From: Deltaproteobacteria bacterium
Lineage (GTDB): Bacteria > Myxococcota > Kuafuiibacteriia > Kuafuiibacteriales > Kuafuiibacteriaceae
Direction of reading: 5' to 3'
Assembly: GCA_016703535.1 (NCBI GenBank)
Contig: JADJBV010000001.1
Location: forward strand, 1,860,001-1,924,000
DNA length: 64,000 bases
Of this stretch, positions 17,127-24,774 are shown one piece after another. Under the pieces are notes generated by a model that searched no databases, was not told where the DNA came from, and saw only the letters and a program-made list of their open reading frames with translations. Numbering within the stretch: the stretch's first letter is position 1; each line of letters begins with the position of its first letter. The translations under genes were made by a program, and so were the position numbers.

Positions 17127-19238
17127 GTGTTAGCGTCCCGTCCGGTGAGCCAGGAGGCCCAGGAGGATCTCCCGGCGGACTTCGGCAAGTACCGCCTGGA
17201 AAAGCGCATCGCGACCGGTGGGATGGCCGAGATCTTCTTGGCCCACCGGCACGATCGTCCCCTCGAGCCGCTGGTGATCAAGCGGATCTTGCCGCACCTC
17301 AGCAAGAGCACCGAGTTCGTCACCATGTTCCTGGATGAGGCGCGGATCGCGGCTCAGCTCAAACACGTCAACGTCGTCTCCATCGAAGATATGGGCCAGA
17401 TCAACGGGGCCTACTACATCGCGATGGAGTACGTACACGGCGAGGACATCCGCCGGATCTACAACCGAGCCTACAAGCTCCAGCGCTCTTTGCCGCTCTC
17501 CCACTCCATTCGGGTGATCGCCGACGCGGCCTTGGGATTGGGCCATGCCCACAAGCTCACCGACCTCACCGGTACACCTCTTGGCCTGGTGCACCGGGAC
17601 GTCTCGCCGCAGAACATCTTGGTCACCTACGAAGGGGACGCCAAGGTCGTGGACTTCGGCATCGCCAAAGCCGCCAACAAAGTCGTCCAGACCCGGGCCG
17701 GGGTTCTCAAGGGCAAATACAGCTACATGTCGCCCGAACAGGCCTTGGGCGACGGGATGGACCACCGGACCGACATCTTCGCCCTCGGGATCATCCTCTA
17801 CGAAACCACCACCGGCACTCGCCTGTTCAAGCGGCAGAATGAGCTCGCCACGCTCCAGGCGATCATCAAGTGCGAGTTCGTGCCGCCCACCGAAGCGTTG
17901 CCCGGGTACCCGGCCGAGCTGGAGGAGGTGTTGCTCAAGGCCTTGGCGCGCCGCCCCGAAGATCGCTACGACGACGCCGAGGAGTTCAGCGCCGCGCTCT
18001 ACGACTTCCTCCACGAGTCGGGCCTCTACGTGGAGCGGGCTCAGATCGCCGAGTTCATGAAGGACCTCTTTTCGGACCGGCTGGCCGAAGAAGAGGGCAC
18101 CGGCGAACCGGCCTTGCCCCACCCCGAAGAGGTGAAGGAAGAGCTGGGCGCCACCACCGCCGATCGCAAAAAACCTCGGACTTCCGAGCCCGCCGACCCG
18201 GTCCGGCCCCACAGCGACGGCACCGCCCAGGAGCGGCCCCCGGGCCCTGACGGAGAAGACGACGGGGACCACTACACCGCGACCGAAGGTGAAGCCGAAG
18301 ATCTGGCGCTAGACACCGAACCCGAACCAACCGCCGAAGATCAACGCCGTCGCGGCACCGAGGTCTTGTCGCGCCGACGGGCCGAAACCGTGCCCCTCCC
18401 GGATCCCGCGTCTCAACCTCAGGGCACGCCCGCGGATCTGGCGCCGACGGTGGCGGCCCACCCGTCCTATCGGCCTCCGGCCCGCTCGGCGGTGATCGCC
18501 CCCGACCCACCCCGGCCCCAACGGGACCAGCCGGAGCGGGCCGCCGGCACTCGAAAGCCGGTCGAACCCACCGAACGGGTCCGCTACCGAGAAGAACCCG
18601 CCGACGAAACCGCGGCCGAGATGTCGCCGCCCAAGGACAAGCCGCTCAACGCCCGTCCGGTGTTGATGATCGGCTTCGCGGCGGTGGTGTTGTTGTCGGC
18701 GATCCTGACCGGCGTGGTCATGAACCGCACCCTGCGCCAACGGCCCGACGCGCCGATCCCACCGGTGACCCCGATGGGCACCCGACCGATCGCCTCGGCC
18801 GGGACACTGGTGATCCAGACCGAAGCCGGCGCCGAGATCTTCGTCTCGGGCGAACGTTTGGGCACCGCCAACGCCGCCGGTGAAGCCGGCCCCTTCGAGA
18901 TCGCCGCCGGAGAGGTTTTGGTGCGGGTGGCCAACGAGTCCGTAGGCTTCGAGCGCCAACGGCCGCTCAAGTTGGAGGCCGGCCGCACCTACGACGTGGA
19001 GCTTCGAGGGCGCCCCGGTTGGTTGCGCCTGATGGTCGCGCCCTGGGCCAAGGTGATCATCGACGACAAACCGTACGGGATGACGCCGCTACCGAAGTTG
19101 CCGTTGCTTGAAGGCCTGCACCGGGTCGTCTTGGAGAACCCGGACATCGGCCGGCGTTACCAGACCTCGGTCCGGGTGTCGGCCGGCGAAGACGCCGAGC
19201 TGAAGGTTGATCTCAAGGACGCCGGCGAACGGCTCTGA
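17127..19238 (+). CDS. Membrane Ser/Thr protein kinase with PEGA domains
   Basis: A 703-residue protein. GTG at 17127 has GGAAGGGAT about 9 nt upstream; GTG at 17145 lacks an SD. The kinase domain (~20-300) is complete: ATGGMAEIF loop, Lys52 in LVIKRI, HRDVSPQN with Asp158, DFG with Asp176, and SPEQ. The HRDVSPQN form is characteristic of a large myxobacterial kinase group. A long charged/Pro-rich linker (~330-500) precedes one transmembrane segment (~511-533) and two PEGA-like repeats in the periplasm (TEAGAEIFVSGERLGT; APWAKVIIDDKPYGMTPL). Its 3' end overlaps the convergent TSP3 gene by 26 bp. Confidence 0.93.
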   Translation: MLASRPVSQEAQEDLPADFGKYRLEKRIATGGMAEIFLAHRHDRPLEPLVIKRILPHLSKSTEFVTMFLDEARIAAQLKHVNVVSIEDMGQINGAYYIAMEYVHGEDIRRIYNRAYKLQRSLPLSHSIRVIADAALGLGHAHKLTDLTGTPLGLVHRDVSPQNILVTYEGDAKVVDFGIAKAANKVVQTRAGVLKGKYSYMSPEQALGDGMDHRTDIFALGIILYETTTGTRLFKRQNELATLQAIIKCEFVPPTEALPGYPAELEEVLLKALARRPEDRYDDAEEFSAALYDFLHESGLYVERAQIAEFMKDLFSDRLAEEEGTGEPALPHPEEVKEELGATTADRKKPRTSEPADPVRPHSDGTAQERPPGPDGEDDGDHYTATEGEAEDLALDTEPEPTAEDQRRRGTEVLSRRRAETVPLPDPASQPQGTPADLAPTVAAHPSYRPPARSAVIAPDPPRPQRDQPERAAGTRKPVEPTERVRYREEPADETAAEMSPPKDKPLNARPVLMIGFAAVVLLSAILTGVVMNRTLRQRPDAPIPPVTPMGTRPIASAGTLVIQTEAGAEIFVSGERLGTANAAGEAGPFEIAAGEVLVRVANESVGFERQRPLKLEAGRTYDVELRGRPGWLRLMVAPWAKVIIDDKPYGMTPLPKLPLLEGLHRVVLENPDIGRRYQTSVRVSAGEDAELKVDLKDAGERL

Positions 19239-22200
19239 GCGAAAACAAGGCCAAGCAGCCGAGGAGCCCGACGATCCCCGAGCCCCCTGCGTTGGGTGTC
19301 GCCCGGCACCCGCAGCCGGTGTCGCCACAACCTTCGTCACCTTCCGCGCACACCGCCGGCCCCGCGCAGCTGCCGGCGTTGCACAACATGGCGCCGACCG
19401 GACACGACTCGGGAGCGCCATTGCTGGTGCAGATCGGCCCAACCTTGGTGCCGTTGGCGCAGCCGCCGCTGCAGCACTCGACCGTGGTGGCCAACGGCGT
19501 GCACATCGGTCCGCCGTCGGCGGGCGAACCCGGGCGGCAAATGTCGCCCGCGCCGCAGACCAGGCCCGCGGGGCAACCGGCGCCGCAGGGCAGGCCGGGG
19601 GAGGTCGGATCGTTCGGGTCACTTTCGCCGCTGTCGATCCGGCCGTTGTGATCGGCGTCTTCGACCCCGTCCGGGAAGGTGTCCCCGTCGGTGTCGGCCA
19701 AGTTGGGGTTGGTGGTGGTGGTGGGGTCGGCGTCGGCCACGAAGATCGCCAGGTCACTGCCTTGGTAGAGGAAGGGTGGGGTCCCGCCCCCACTCAAGGC
19801 GTTGCGCACGCCGATTTCGGTGCCGTCGAGGATTCCGTCGTCGTCCGAGTCGAGATCCAGGGCGTTGACCAGGCCGTCCCCGTCCACGTCCCCCAGCGGA
19901 TCGGCGTCGTTGCCGTTGCGGGTGGTCTGGCCTTCGGCGCCGTCCCGGACGCCGTCGTCGTCGCTGTCTTCGTCCAAGGGGCCGGTGCCAGCCCGGACCT
20001 CGGCCCCATCCAGGAGCCCGTCGCGATCGCTGTCCGCGGTGGCGGGATCCGTGCCGGCCAAGGCCTCTTCTTCGTCGTCGAGTTCGTCCCGGTCGGCGTC
20101 GGCGACCGGCTCCACCTCCACCGTCACCCGATCGGCCAGGGCCCCGTTGGTGTCGCCGTCGTTGACCTCCAGCTGGAAGGTCAAAAACGTCGTGTTGCCG
20201 ACGGAAGGGGCGGTGAAGGAGGGCGAGGCCGAGGCGGTGTTCGACAAGGTGACCATCGGCTCGTTGCCGACCATCACCTGAGACCAGGTGTAGCTCAGCA
20301 CGTCTTGGGGATCGACGTCGCTGGAGGCCGTGCCCACCAGCTGGTAGGTCCGGCGTTCGATCACGGTGCCGTTGGGGCCCGCGTCGGCCAATGGCGCGGT
20401 GTTGATCACCACCACCGTCGAGGTCCCGACCTCGGGCCCATCCACGGTGTTGTCGTTGGGGCGGATTCGCGCCTGCCAGACCTGGCCCTTCACCACCTCG
20501 CTGCCCATCAACATGCTGCGGCCGGTCAGGGCCGGCTGCTCGGTGCCCCGATCGAACCAGCGGATCAAGGTGGTGCCCTCGGGATCACCGTCGGGATCCT
20601 GGAACACGTAACGTAAGGTCAAGGCGGTGCCGGTTCGGACGTCGGTCGCGGGCGAGATGTTCGGGTTGATGGCGGTGGGCGGGCTGTTGCCGATGACCAC
20701 GATGTTGCTGAACACCTGGGTGCCGAAGTTGAGGCCGTCCCTGGGCCGGACCGACGCCCGCCACTGATCGTTGCGGCGGGTGGTGGAGCCCGGGACGATG
20801 CGCAGGTTGGTGTAGGCCGCCTCGACCGCGTTGTTGCGGGTCCAAGTGATCACCGAACCGCCCTCGGGATCGCTGTTGATGTCCGAGTAGCTGTAGCTCA
20901 GCGACAAATCCTCGGCGGAGGTCGGGTTGGGCGGGCCCACCACCACCTGGCTCACCTCCGGGGCGACGTTCAAGAACTCGAGCTGGGCCGTGCCGCTCGA
21001 GGTGCCCTCGACCGAACTCACCATCACGTCGACGATCGCGTGATCCAGGCTGGTCAGGGTCAAGACCAACTCACCATCGAAGGTCTGGGCCTGGTGCCCG
21101 GGCCGGCCCGGGTTCACGTCGGGCGCGACGATCACCACGTTGGGGTTGGAGATCATCACCGTATATTCAGTACCGTCGACCACCGGGAGGCCGCTGGCGC
21201 CAGCCGCCGGCCCGAAGGTCAACACCGCTTCGCTCACGCCATCGGCGGGCACGCTGCTTGGCCCCATCACCGGCATGGTCCCGGCGGGGACCTCATCTCG
21301 GACGACCCGATAGTTGATCCGGGCTTGGCCCCCGACGCCGCCGACCGAAACCACCAGGTAATCGGCGTTGGGCCCCCGGGCCACCGTGTGTTCGCTGGAG
21401 TTGGCGTTGTAGACCAAAACTGGAAAACCCAGCGGATCTCGGACCGCGCCGGTGGCGTCGAGGCGGGCGGCGTAGGTCGGGAAGTTGATCGCGCCGTTGC
21501 GGCGATCTTGCCAGACCACCAATCCTCCGGTGTCGTCACCGACCACCACCGGCTCGCGCTGATCCAAGAGGGCGTTGCTCAGGTTTCGTTCGGCCCCGAT
21601 CGCCGCCATGGTCCCGGTGTAGCGCTGGCCGTAGATCTCCCGCTGGGCCGAGTCCCGCTGATCTTCCCAGGTGACCAGCACGTTGCCCAAGCCCAGCCGC
21701 CCGAGGGACACCGAACTTTGGGTGCGGGTGGCCGTCGAGATCGGCACCAAGGTGGCGGCGGGGACCGGGCCGGTGTCCGGCACGCTGCGGCCGTAGAGAT
21801 CACCGGTGGCGTCCTCCCAGGCGGTTTGAAAGGTGCCGCCGACCGCAAAAACTGCCGGCGAAAAGGTGTCGCCGCCGGTCGAGAGATCGAAGCCGTTGGC
21901 GTCGAGGAAGGTCAGGTTGAGGTTGAGCCGTCGGGCCCGGGCCCGCACGCCACCCCCCACCAGGTTCGCCTGATAACCCACCAAAAAAGCCTGGTTGGCC
22001 GCCGCCACCGCTGGGAAACCTTCGCTGTCGTTGCCGCTGGTGACCTGAACCCCGGCCGACGGGATCACCGTGCCGGAGCTCGCCAAAAACCGAGCCGCGA
22101 AGATGTCGGTGAAGCCGGTCCGGGCCTCTTGCCAGGCGATGAGGTGAACCTGGGCCGTCGGGTGGTAGACGATGGTCGGTTGGCTTTCGTTGTCCGCCAG

Positions 22201-22485
22201 GACCGACACCTCGAGGAGCGGGATCCCGATCGGGTCTTGGAGGGTCCCGTCGGGGGCGATCCGGGCGACATAAAGATCGATGCCGTTGGGGCCGTTGCGG
22301 GCGTCCTCCCAAACCAGGACGTAGACCTCTTCGACCGGATCCCAGGAGACGGCGGGGGCCCGCTGGGCGGCGGCTGGGGTCCCGAGGGCGGTTTGGGGGC
22401 CGGCGGTGGTGGCCCAGGTCACACCCGGGCTCAGCGAGACCCCCAGGGCCATAAAGATCCGGACCACAACCTTCGTCAGACGCAT
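19213..22485 (-). CDS. Large exported thrombospondin type 3 repeat protein with MYXO-CTERM-like tail
   Basis: A 1090-residue protein; ATG 22485 has GGAAGG just upstream and is preferred to ATG 22497. After the signal peptide come ~400 residues of propeller-like repeats (LVWEDARNG, IAWQEARTG, TWEDQRDS, VVWQDRRNG), each a W-x-D/E-x-R motif. Ig/PKD-like modules follow (SYSDINSDPEGG, YTWSQV), then TSP3 calcium-binding repeats (DADRDELDDEEE, DSDRDGLLDGAE, DSDDDGVRDGAE, DTDGDTFPDGVE) and a Cys-rich region. The end, GCGCRATP then a hydrophobic stretch and RRRP, fits a MYXO-CTERM sorting signal. Likely displayed on the cell surface. Confidence 0.88.
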   Translation of the reverse strand: MRLTKVVVRIFMALGVSLSPGVTWATTAGPQTALGTPAAAQRAPAVSWDPVEEVYVLVWEDARNGPNGIDLYVARIAPDGTLQDPIGIPLLEVSVLADNESQPTIVYHPTAQVHLIAWQEARTGFTDIFAARFLASSGTVIPSAGVQVTSGNDSEGFPAVAAANQAFLVGYQANLVGGGVRARARRLNLNLTFLDANGFDLSTGGDTFSPAVFAVGGTFQTAWEDATGDLYGRSVPDTGPVPAATLVPISTATRTQSSVSLGRLGLGNVLVTWEDQRDSAQREIYGQRYTGTMAAIGAERNLSNALLDQREPVVVGDDTGGLVVWQDRRNGAINFPTYAARLDATGAVRDPLGFPVLVYNANSSEHTVARGPNADYLVVSVGGVGGQARINYRVVRDEVPAGTMPVMGPSSVPADGVSEAVLTFGPAAGASGLPVVDGTEYTVMISNPNVVIVAPDVNPGRPGHQAQTFDGELVLTLTSLDHAIVDVMVSSVEGTSSGTAQLEFLNVAPEVSQVVVGPPNPTSAEDLSLSYSYSDINSDPEGGSVITWTRNNAVEAAYTNLRIVPGSTTRRNDQWRASVRPRDGLNFGTQVFSNIVVIGNSPPTAINPNISPATDVRTGTALTLRYVFQDPDGDPEGTTLIRWFDRGTEQPALTGRSMLMGSEVVKGQVWQARIRPNDNTVDGPEVGTSTVVVINTAPLADAGPNGTVIERRTYQLVGTASSDVDPQDVLSYTWSQVMVGNEPMVTLSNTASASPSFTAPSVGNTTFLTFQLEVNDGDTNGALADRVTVEVEPVADADRDELDDEEEALAGTDPATADSDRDGLLDGAEVRAGTGPLDEDSDDDGVRDGAEGQTTRNGNDADPLGDVDGDGLVNALDLDSDDDGILDGTEIGVRNALSGGGTPPFLYQGSDLAIFVADADPTTTTNPNLADTDGDTFPDGVEDADHNGRIDSGESDPNDPTSPGLPCGAGCPAGLVCGAGDICRPGSPADGGPMCTPLATTVECCSGGCANGTKVGPICTSNGAPESCPVGAMLCNAGSCAGPAVCAEGDEGCGDTGCGCRATPNAGGSGIVGLLGCLALFSLRAVRRRP

Positions 22486-22557
22486 CGGACCTTCCATACC
22501 CCGGTTCGGCCGAAGTGGGCCACCCAGCCTGGGCTTGGATGTGCTAGAGGAGGCCTC

Positions 22558-23571
22558 GTGAGTTCGTCCGTGACCCTATTGGCACTGGCTTCGGCCCTGA
22601 CCGGCGCCCCCGGCGACGCCCCCCTTCGGCTCCTCACCCCCGAAGGCGTCGACATCGTGGCCGATGAACAGGTCTTCTTGTTGTTCGCCGCCATGAACGG
22701 CGCCGGTTATGCCGAGGAGAGCGCTCGCCAAGGCCCGCCGCTGCTGGCCCCGGTCTACCACCCGGTCCGCAACGAGGTGCGGGAGGCGATCCGAAAGGCC
22801 AAGGAACAAGGGGCGGTCGAGGCGCTGAAGCGGCTCTTTCAGGAGAACCCGGGCGAGATCGAGGACTACCTGGCAGCGGCCCTGGCCAGCGACGACAAGG
22901 GCCTCTCCCCAGGCGCCCAGAAGCTGCGGCCCAAGTTGGTTCCAGCGCTGGAGAAGTTCCGGGAAGAGGTGGAGTTGGCCAAGGTCTTCGACGTCCTCGC
23001 CGAAAAGCAGCGGGAACACGCCAAGGACCTGAAGGTCCGGATCGAAAAACGATACGCCGAAGCCGCTGCTCAGCTGGGCCTGCCCGCCGTGCGATGCCCG
23101 CTGTCCTTGACGGTGGTGCCCAACCCCCTCGACAGCCACGACAGCATCCGCCTCGTCCGTCAGGGCGATCGGCGAATTTTGGTGGTGGGCCCGGCCAACG
23201 GCGCCCCCGAAAACGCGGCGCTCCTGTTTGCGCTCCGTCCCGTCTTCGAAGAGGCGGTGAAGAAGAGCTACGCCAACGCCAAGAACTTCAAGACCAGCTG
23301 GGAAGGGATGAAGACCGTGCGCAAGATCGCCGCCGCTTATCCGGACGGCGAAAGTTACCTGACCGAAGCCCTGGCCCAGGCCGCCGCTTACCGAGTGGCC
23401 CTCAAGCTGGAGAACCGGCTGCCCAAAGACGCCGACGAAGACTTCATCGACGCTCAGGCCAAAGACGGACAACGTTGGGCCCGAGGTGCGCTCCGGGTCT
23501 TGGACGCCCGGGACCCCAAGGCCCCCTTGGCCGACGACCTGAGCAAGATCATCGCCAAGGTCATTCCGTAG
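22558..23571 (+). CDS. Exported protein of unknown function
   Basis: A 337-residue protein; GTG at 22558 is fixed by a strong AGAGGAGG ribosome site 5-12 nt upstream. The N-terminus (VTLLALASALTGAPG) is a short signal peptide. The rest is highly charged and helical, with EEVELAKVFDVLAEKQREHAKDL in the middle and repeated alanine-rich helices toward the end. I see no metal or nucleophile motif and do not recognise a family. It is transcribed divergently from the TSP3 gene across a ~70-bp gap, so shared regulation of the two exported proteins is plausible. Confidence 0.75.
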   Translation: MSSSVTLLALASALTGAPGDAPLRLLTPEGVDIVADEQVFLLFAAMNGAGYAEESARQGPPLLAPVYHPVRNEVREAIRKAKEQGAVEALKRLFQENPGEIEDYLAAALASDDKGLSPGAQKLRPKLVPALEKFREEVELAKVFDVLAEKQREHAKDLKVRIEKRYAEAAAQLGLPAVRCPLSLTVVPNPLDSHDSIRLVRQGDRRILVVGPANGAPENAALLFALRPVFEEAVKKSYANAKNFKTSWEGMKTVRKIAAAYPDGESYLTEALAQAAAYRVALKLENRLPKDADEDFIDAQAKDGQRWARGALRVLDARDPKAPLADDLSKIIAKVIP

Positions 23572-24022
23572 TTCCGGCCCGCAGCAGGAGTTGACCGCCC
23601 AGGCTCAAGGCGAAGGGCAAGATCTCGCCGTAGCCCCCGACCCCCAACTCGAGCACCAGCCCCCCGGGCAGGGTGAAGGCCAGCCCCGCCGTCAGGTGAG
23701 GCCCCAGCAGCAGCCGCTCTTCCTGACCCTCTTGGCGTCGCCCCAGGCGAAAGCCCCCCCGCAACACCGGCAGGGGGAGGACGGTCGCCTCGGGCAAGCC
23801 GACCGTGACCCGAGCCTCCAAAAGGCCGGTCAACTCCTGGCCTCGCCCATCTTCGGCGGCCCGCAGGCGCAGGCCGTAGCCGAAGATCGTCCCCCGAGGG
23901 ACGGCCAAGCCCGCCTCGACCGCCAGTCCGGAAGCCCCGTCGCCCAAGGCCTGGCCCCCCTCGGAGCGGAGGCGCAGCTCGGGGGCGGACCAAAAGTTCG
24001 ACGGCGAAAGGTGCTTGCGCAA
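23561..24022 (-). CDS. Beta-barrel-like envelope protein, 5' end probably frameshifted
   Basis: The frame is 153 residues from TTG 24022. The sequence alternates polar and hydrophobic residues with Gly (GLAVEAGLAVPRGTIFGYGLRLRA, LLEARVTVGLP, HLTAGLAFTLPGGLVLELGVGGYG), as in small outer-membrane barrels. It lacks a signal peptide in its own frame, but the adjacent frame just upstream encodes IVIVHLSFAFASQQAVAQ. Removing one base from the A4 run (T4 on the coding strand) at 23992-23995 would join them as AVELWSAPELRLRS. Either a sequencing/assembly error or a genuinely broken gene. The 3' end overlaps the convergent exported-protein gene by 11 bp. Confidence 0.5.
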   Translation of the reverse strand: MRKHLSPSNFWSAPELRLRSEGGQALGDGASGLAVEAGLAVPRGTIFGYGLRLRAAEDGRGQELTGLLEARVTVGLPEATVLPLPVLRGGFRLGRRQEGQEERLLLGPHLTAGLAFTLPGGLVLELGVGGYGEILPFALSLGGQLLLRAGTTE

Positions 24023-24053
24023 CGGCCTGCTGGGAGGCGAAGGCGAAGCTCAG

Positions 24054-24500
24054 ATGAACGATGACGATCAAGAGGTGGTGAGCCCACCGGCCCCCGATCT
24101 GGAGCCGCCGGGCTGGGGCGAGCCGCCGGACGCCGACGAGCTGAGCGCCCTGGTGAAGGAACGATACCCCCTGCGCAAGGGCGAACGTTCCCGGGCGTGG
24201 GTCGACACCGACGCCCGTTCGGTCGCCGTCACCTTGGACGCCGGCCGACACCACTATCGGATCGCGGTCACCTACCGCCGCGGCGCGGGCCGCCTTCGGG
24301 ATCCGTGGTTGTTGATGGTCGACGCGGTCGACGCCCTCTACGGGACCTTCGTCGAAAACGAACGGACCTACCGAGAGCTGCCCTTCGGCGAGGACATCGA
24401 GTTCGATGGCGCCTTCTTCAAGGTGGACGTCGAGCACTCGGTCCCCGAACTCAGCAAACTCGCCGATCAGCTGCTGGAAGAGAAGGGGCCCAAAGCCTAG
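24054..24500 (+). CDS. Conserved-looking acidic protein of unknown function
   Basis: A 148-residue protein from ATG 24054. It begins with an acidic/Pro-rich stretch (MNDDDQEVVSPPAP), then has a compact alpha/beta body with DADELSALVKERYPL, VAVTLDAGRHHYRIAVTYRR, LLMVDAVDALYGTFVEN and ELPFGEDIEFDGAFFKVDVEHSVPELSKLADQLL. There is no signal peptide or membrane segment, so it is probably cytoplasmic. The codon use matches a real gene. I do not recognise a family. Its 5' end lies against or overlaps the start region of the possible frameshifted barrel gene. Confidence 0.7.
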   Translation: MNDDDQEVVSPPAPDLEPPGWGEPPDADELSALVKERYPLRKGERSRAWVDTDARSVAVTLDAGRHHYRIAVTYRRGAGRLRDPWLLMVDAVDALYGTFVENERTYRELPFGEDIEFDGAFFKVDVEHSVPELSKLADQLLEEKGPKA

Positions 24501-24537
24501 GGAGCCTCTTCGGATGGCCTGAGCGACGACCGGCGAG

Positions 24538-24745
24538 GCGAGCGACCTCCCTCGTGCGGCGGACGCGGGACCGCTTAGGAAACCAGGAAGTCAGGAACGG
24601 AGAACGGGCCGGATTTCCTGGATTCCTGAATTCCTAAGCGGCCCTGTTCGTGACTCTGCGGGGCGAGCGACCTCCCTCGTGCGGGGGGCGCGGGACCGCT
24701 TAGGAAGGCAGGAACGGAGAACGGATTCCTGGATTCCTGAGCGGC
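24538..24745. repeat. Two direct copies of a palindromic intergenic repeat
   Basis: Units begin with GCGAGCGACCTCCCTCGTGC at 24538 and 24663 (125-bp spacing). Each continues with GCGGGACCGCTTAGGAA, then a CAGGAACGGAGAACGG core and ATTCCTGGATTCCTGA. In unit 1, arms CCGCTTAGGAA (24571-24581) and TTCCTAAGCGG (24631-24641) are exact inverted repeats; unit 2 has a shortened right arm. Short AGGAA/TTCCT words recur. The element lies between convergent genes and may act as a bidirectional terminator or be a mobile palindromic unit. Confidence 0.65.
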
Positions 24746-24774
24746 CATCGCAGGCCTCGGCACTTCGCGGCGGT

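Noticed and set aside
19207..22500. Long plus-strand frames across the TSP3 gene, one continuing into the exported-protein gene
   Set aside because: Repetitive GC-rich DNA gives open mirror frames; the AGAGGAGG site fixes the real downstream start at 22558.
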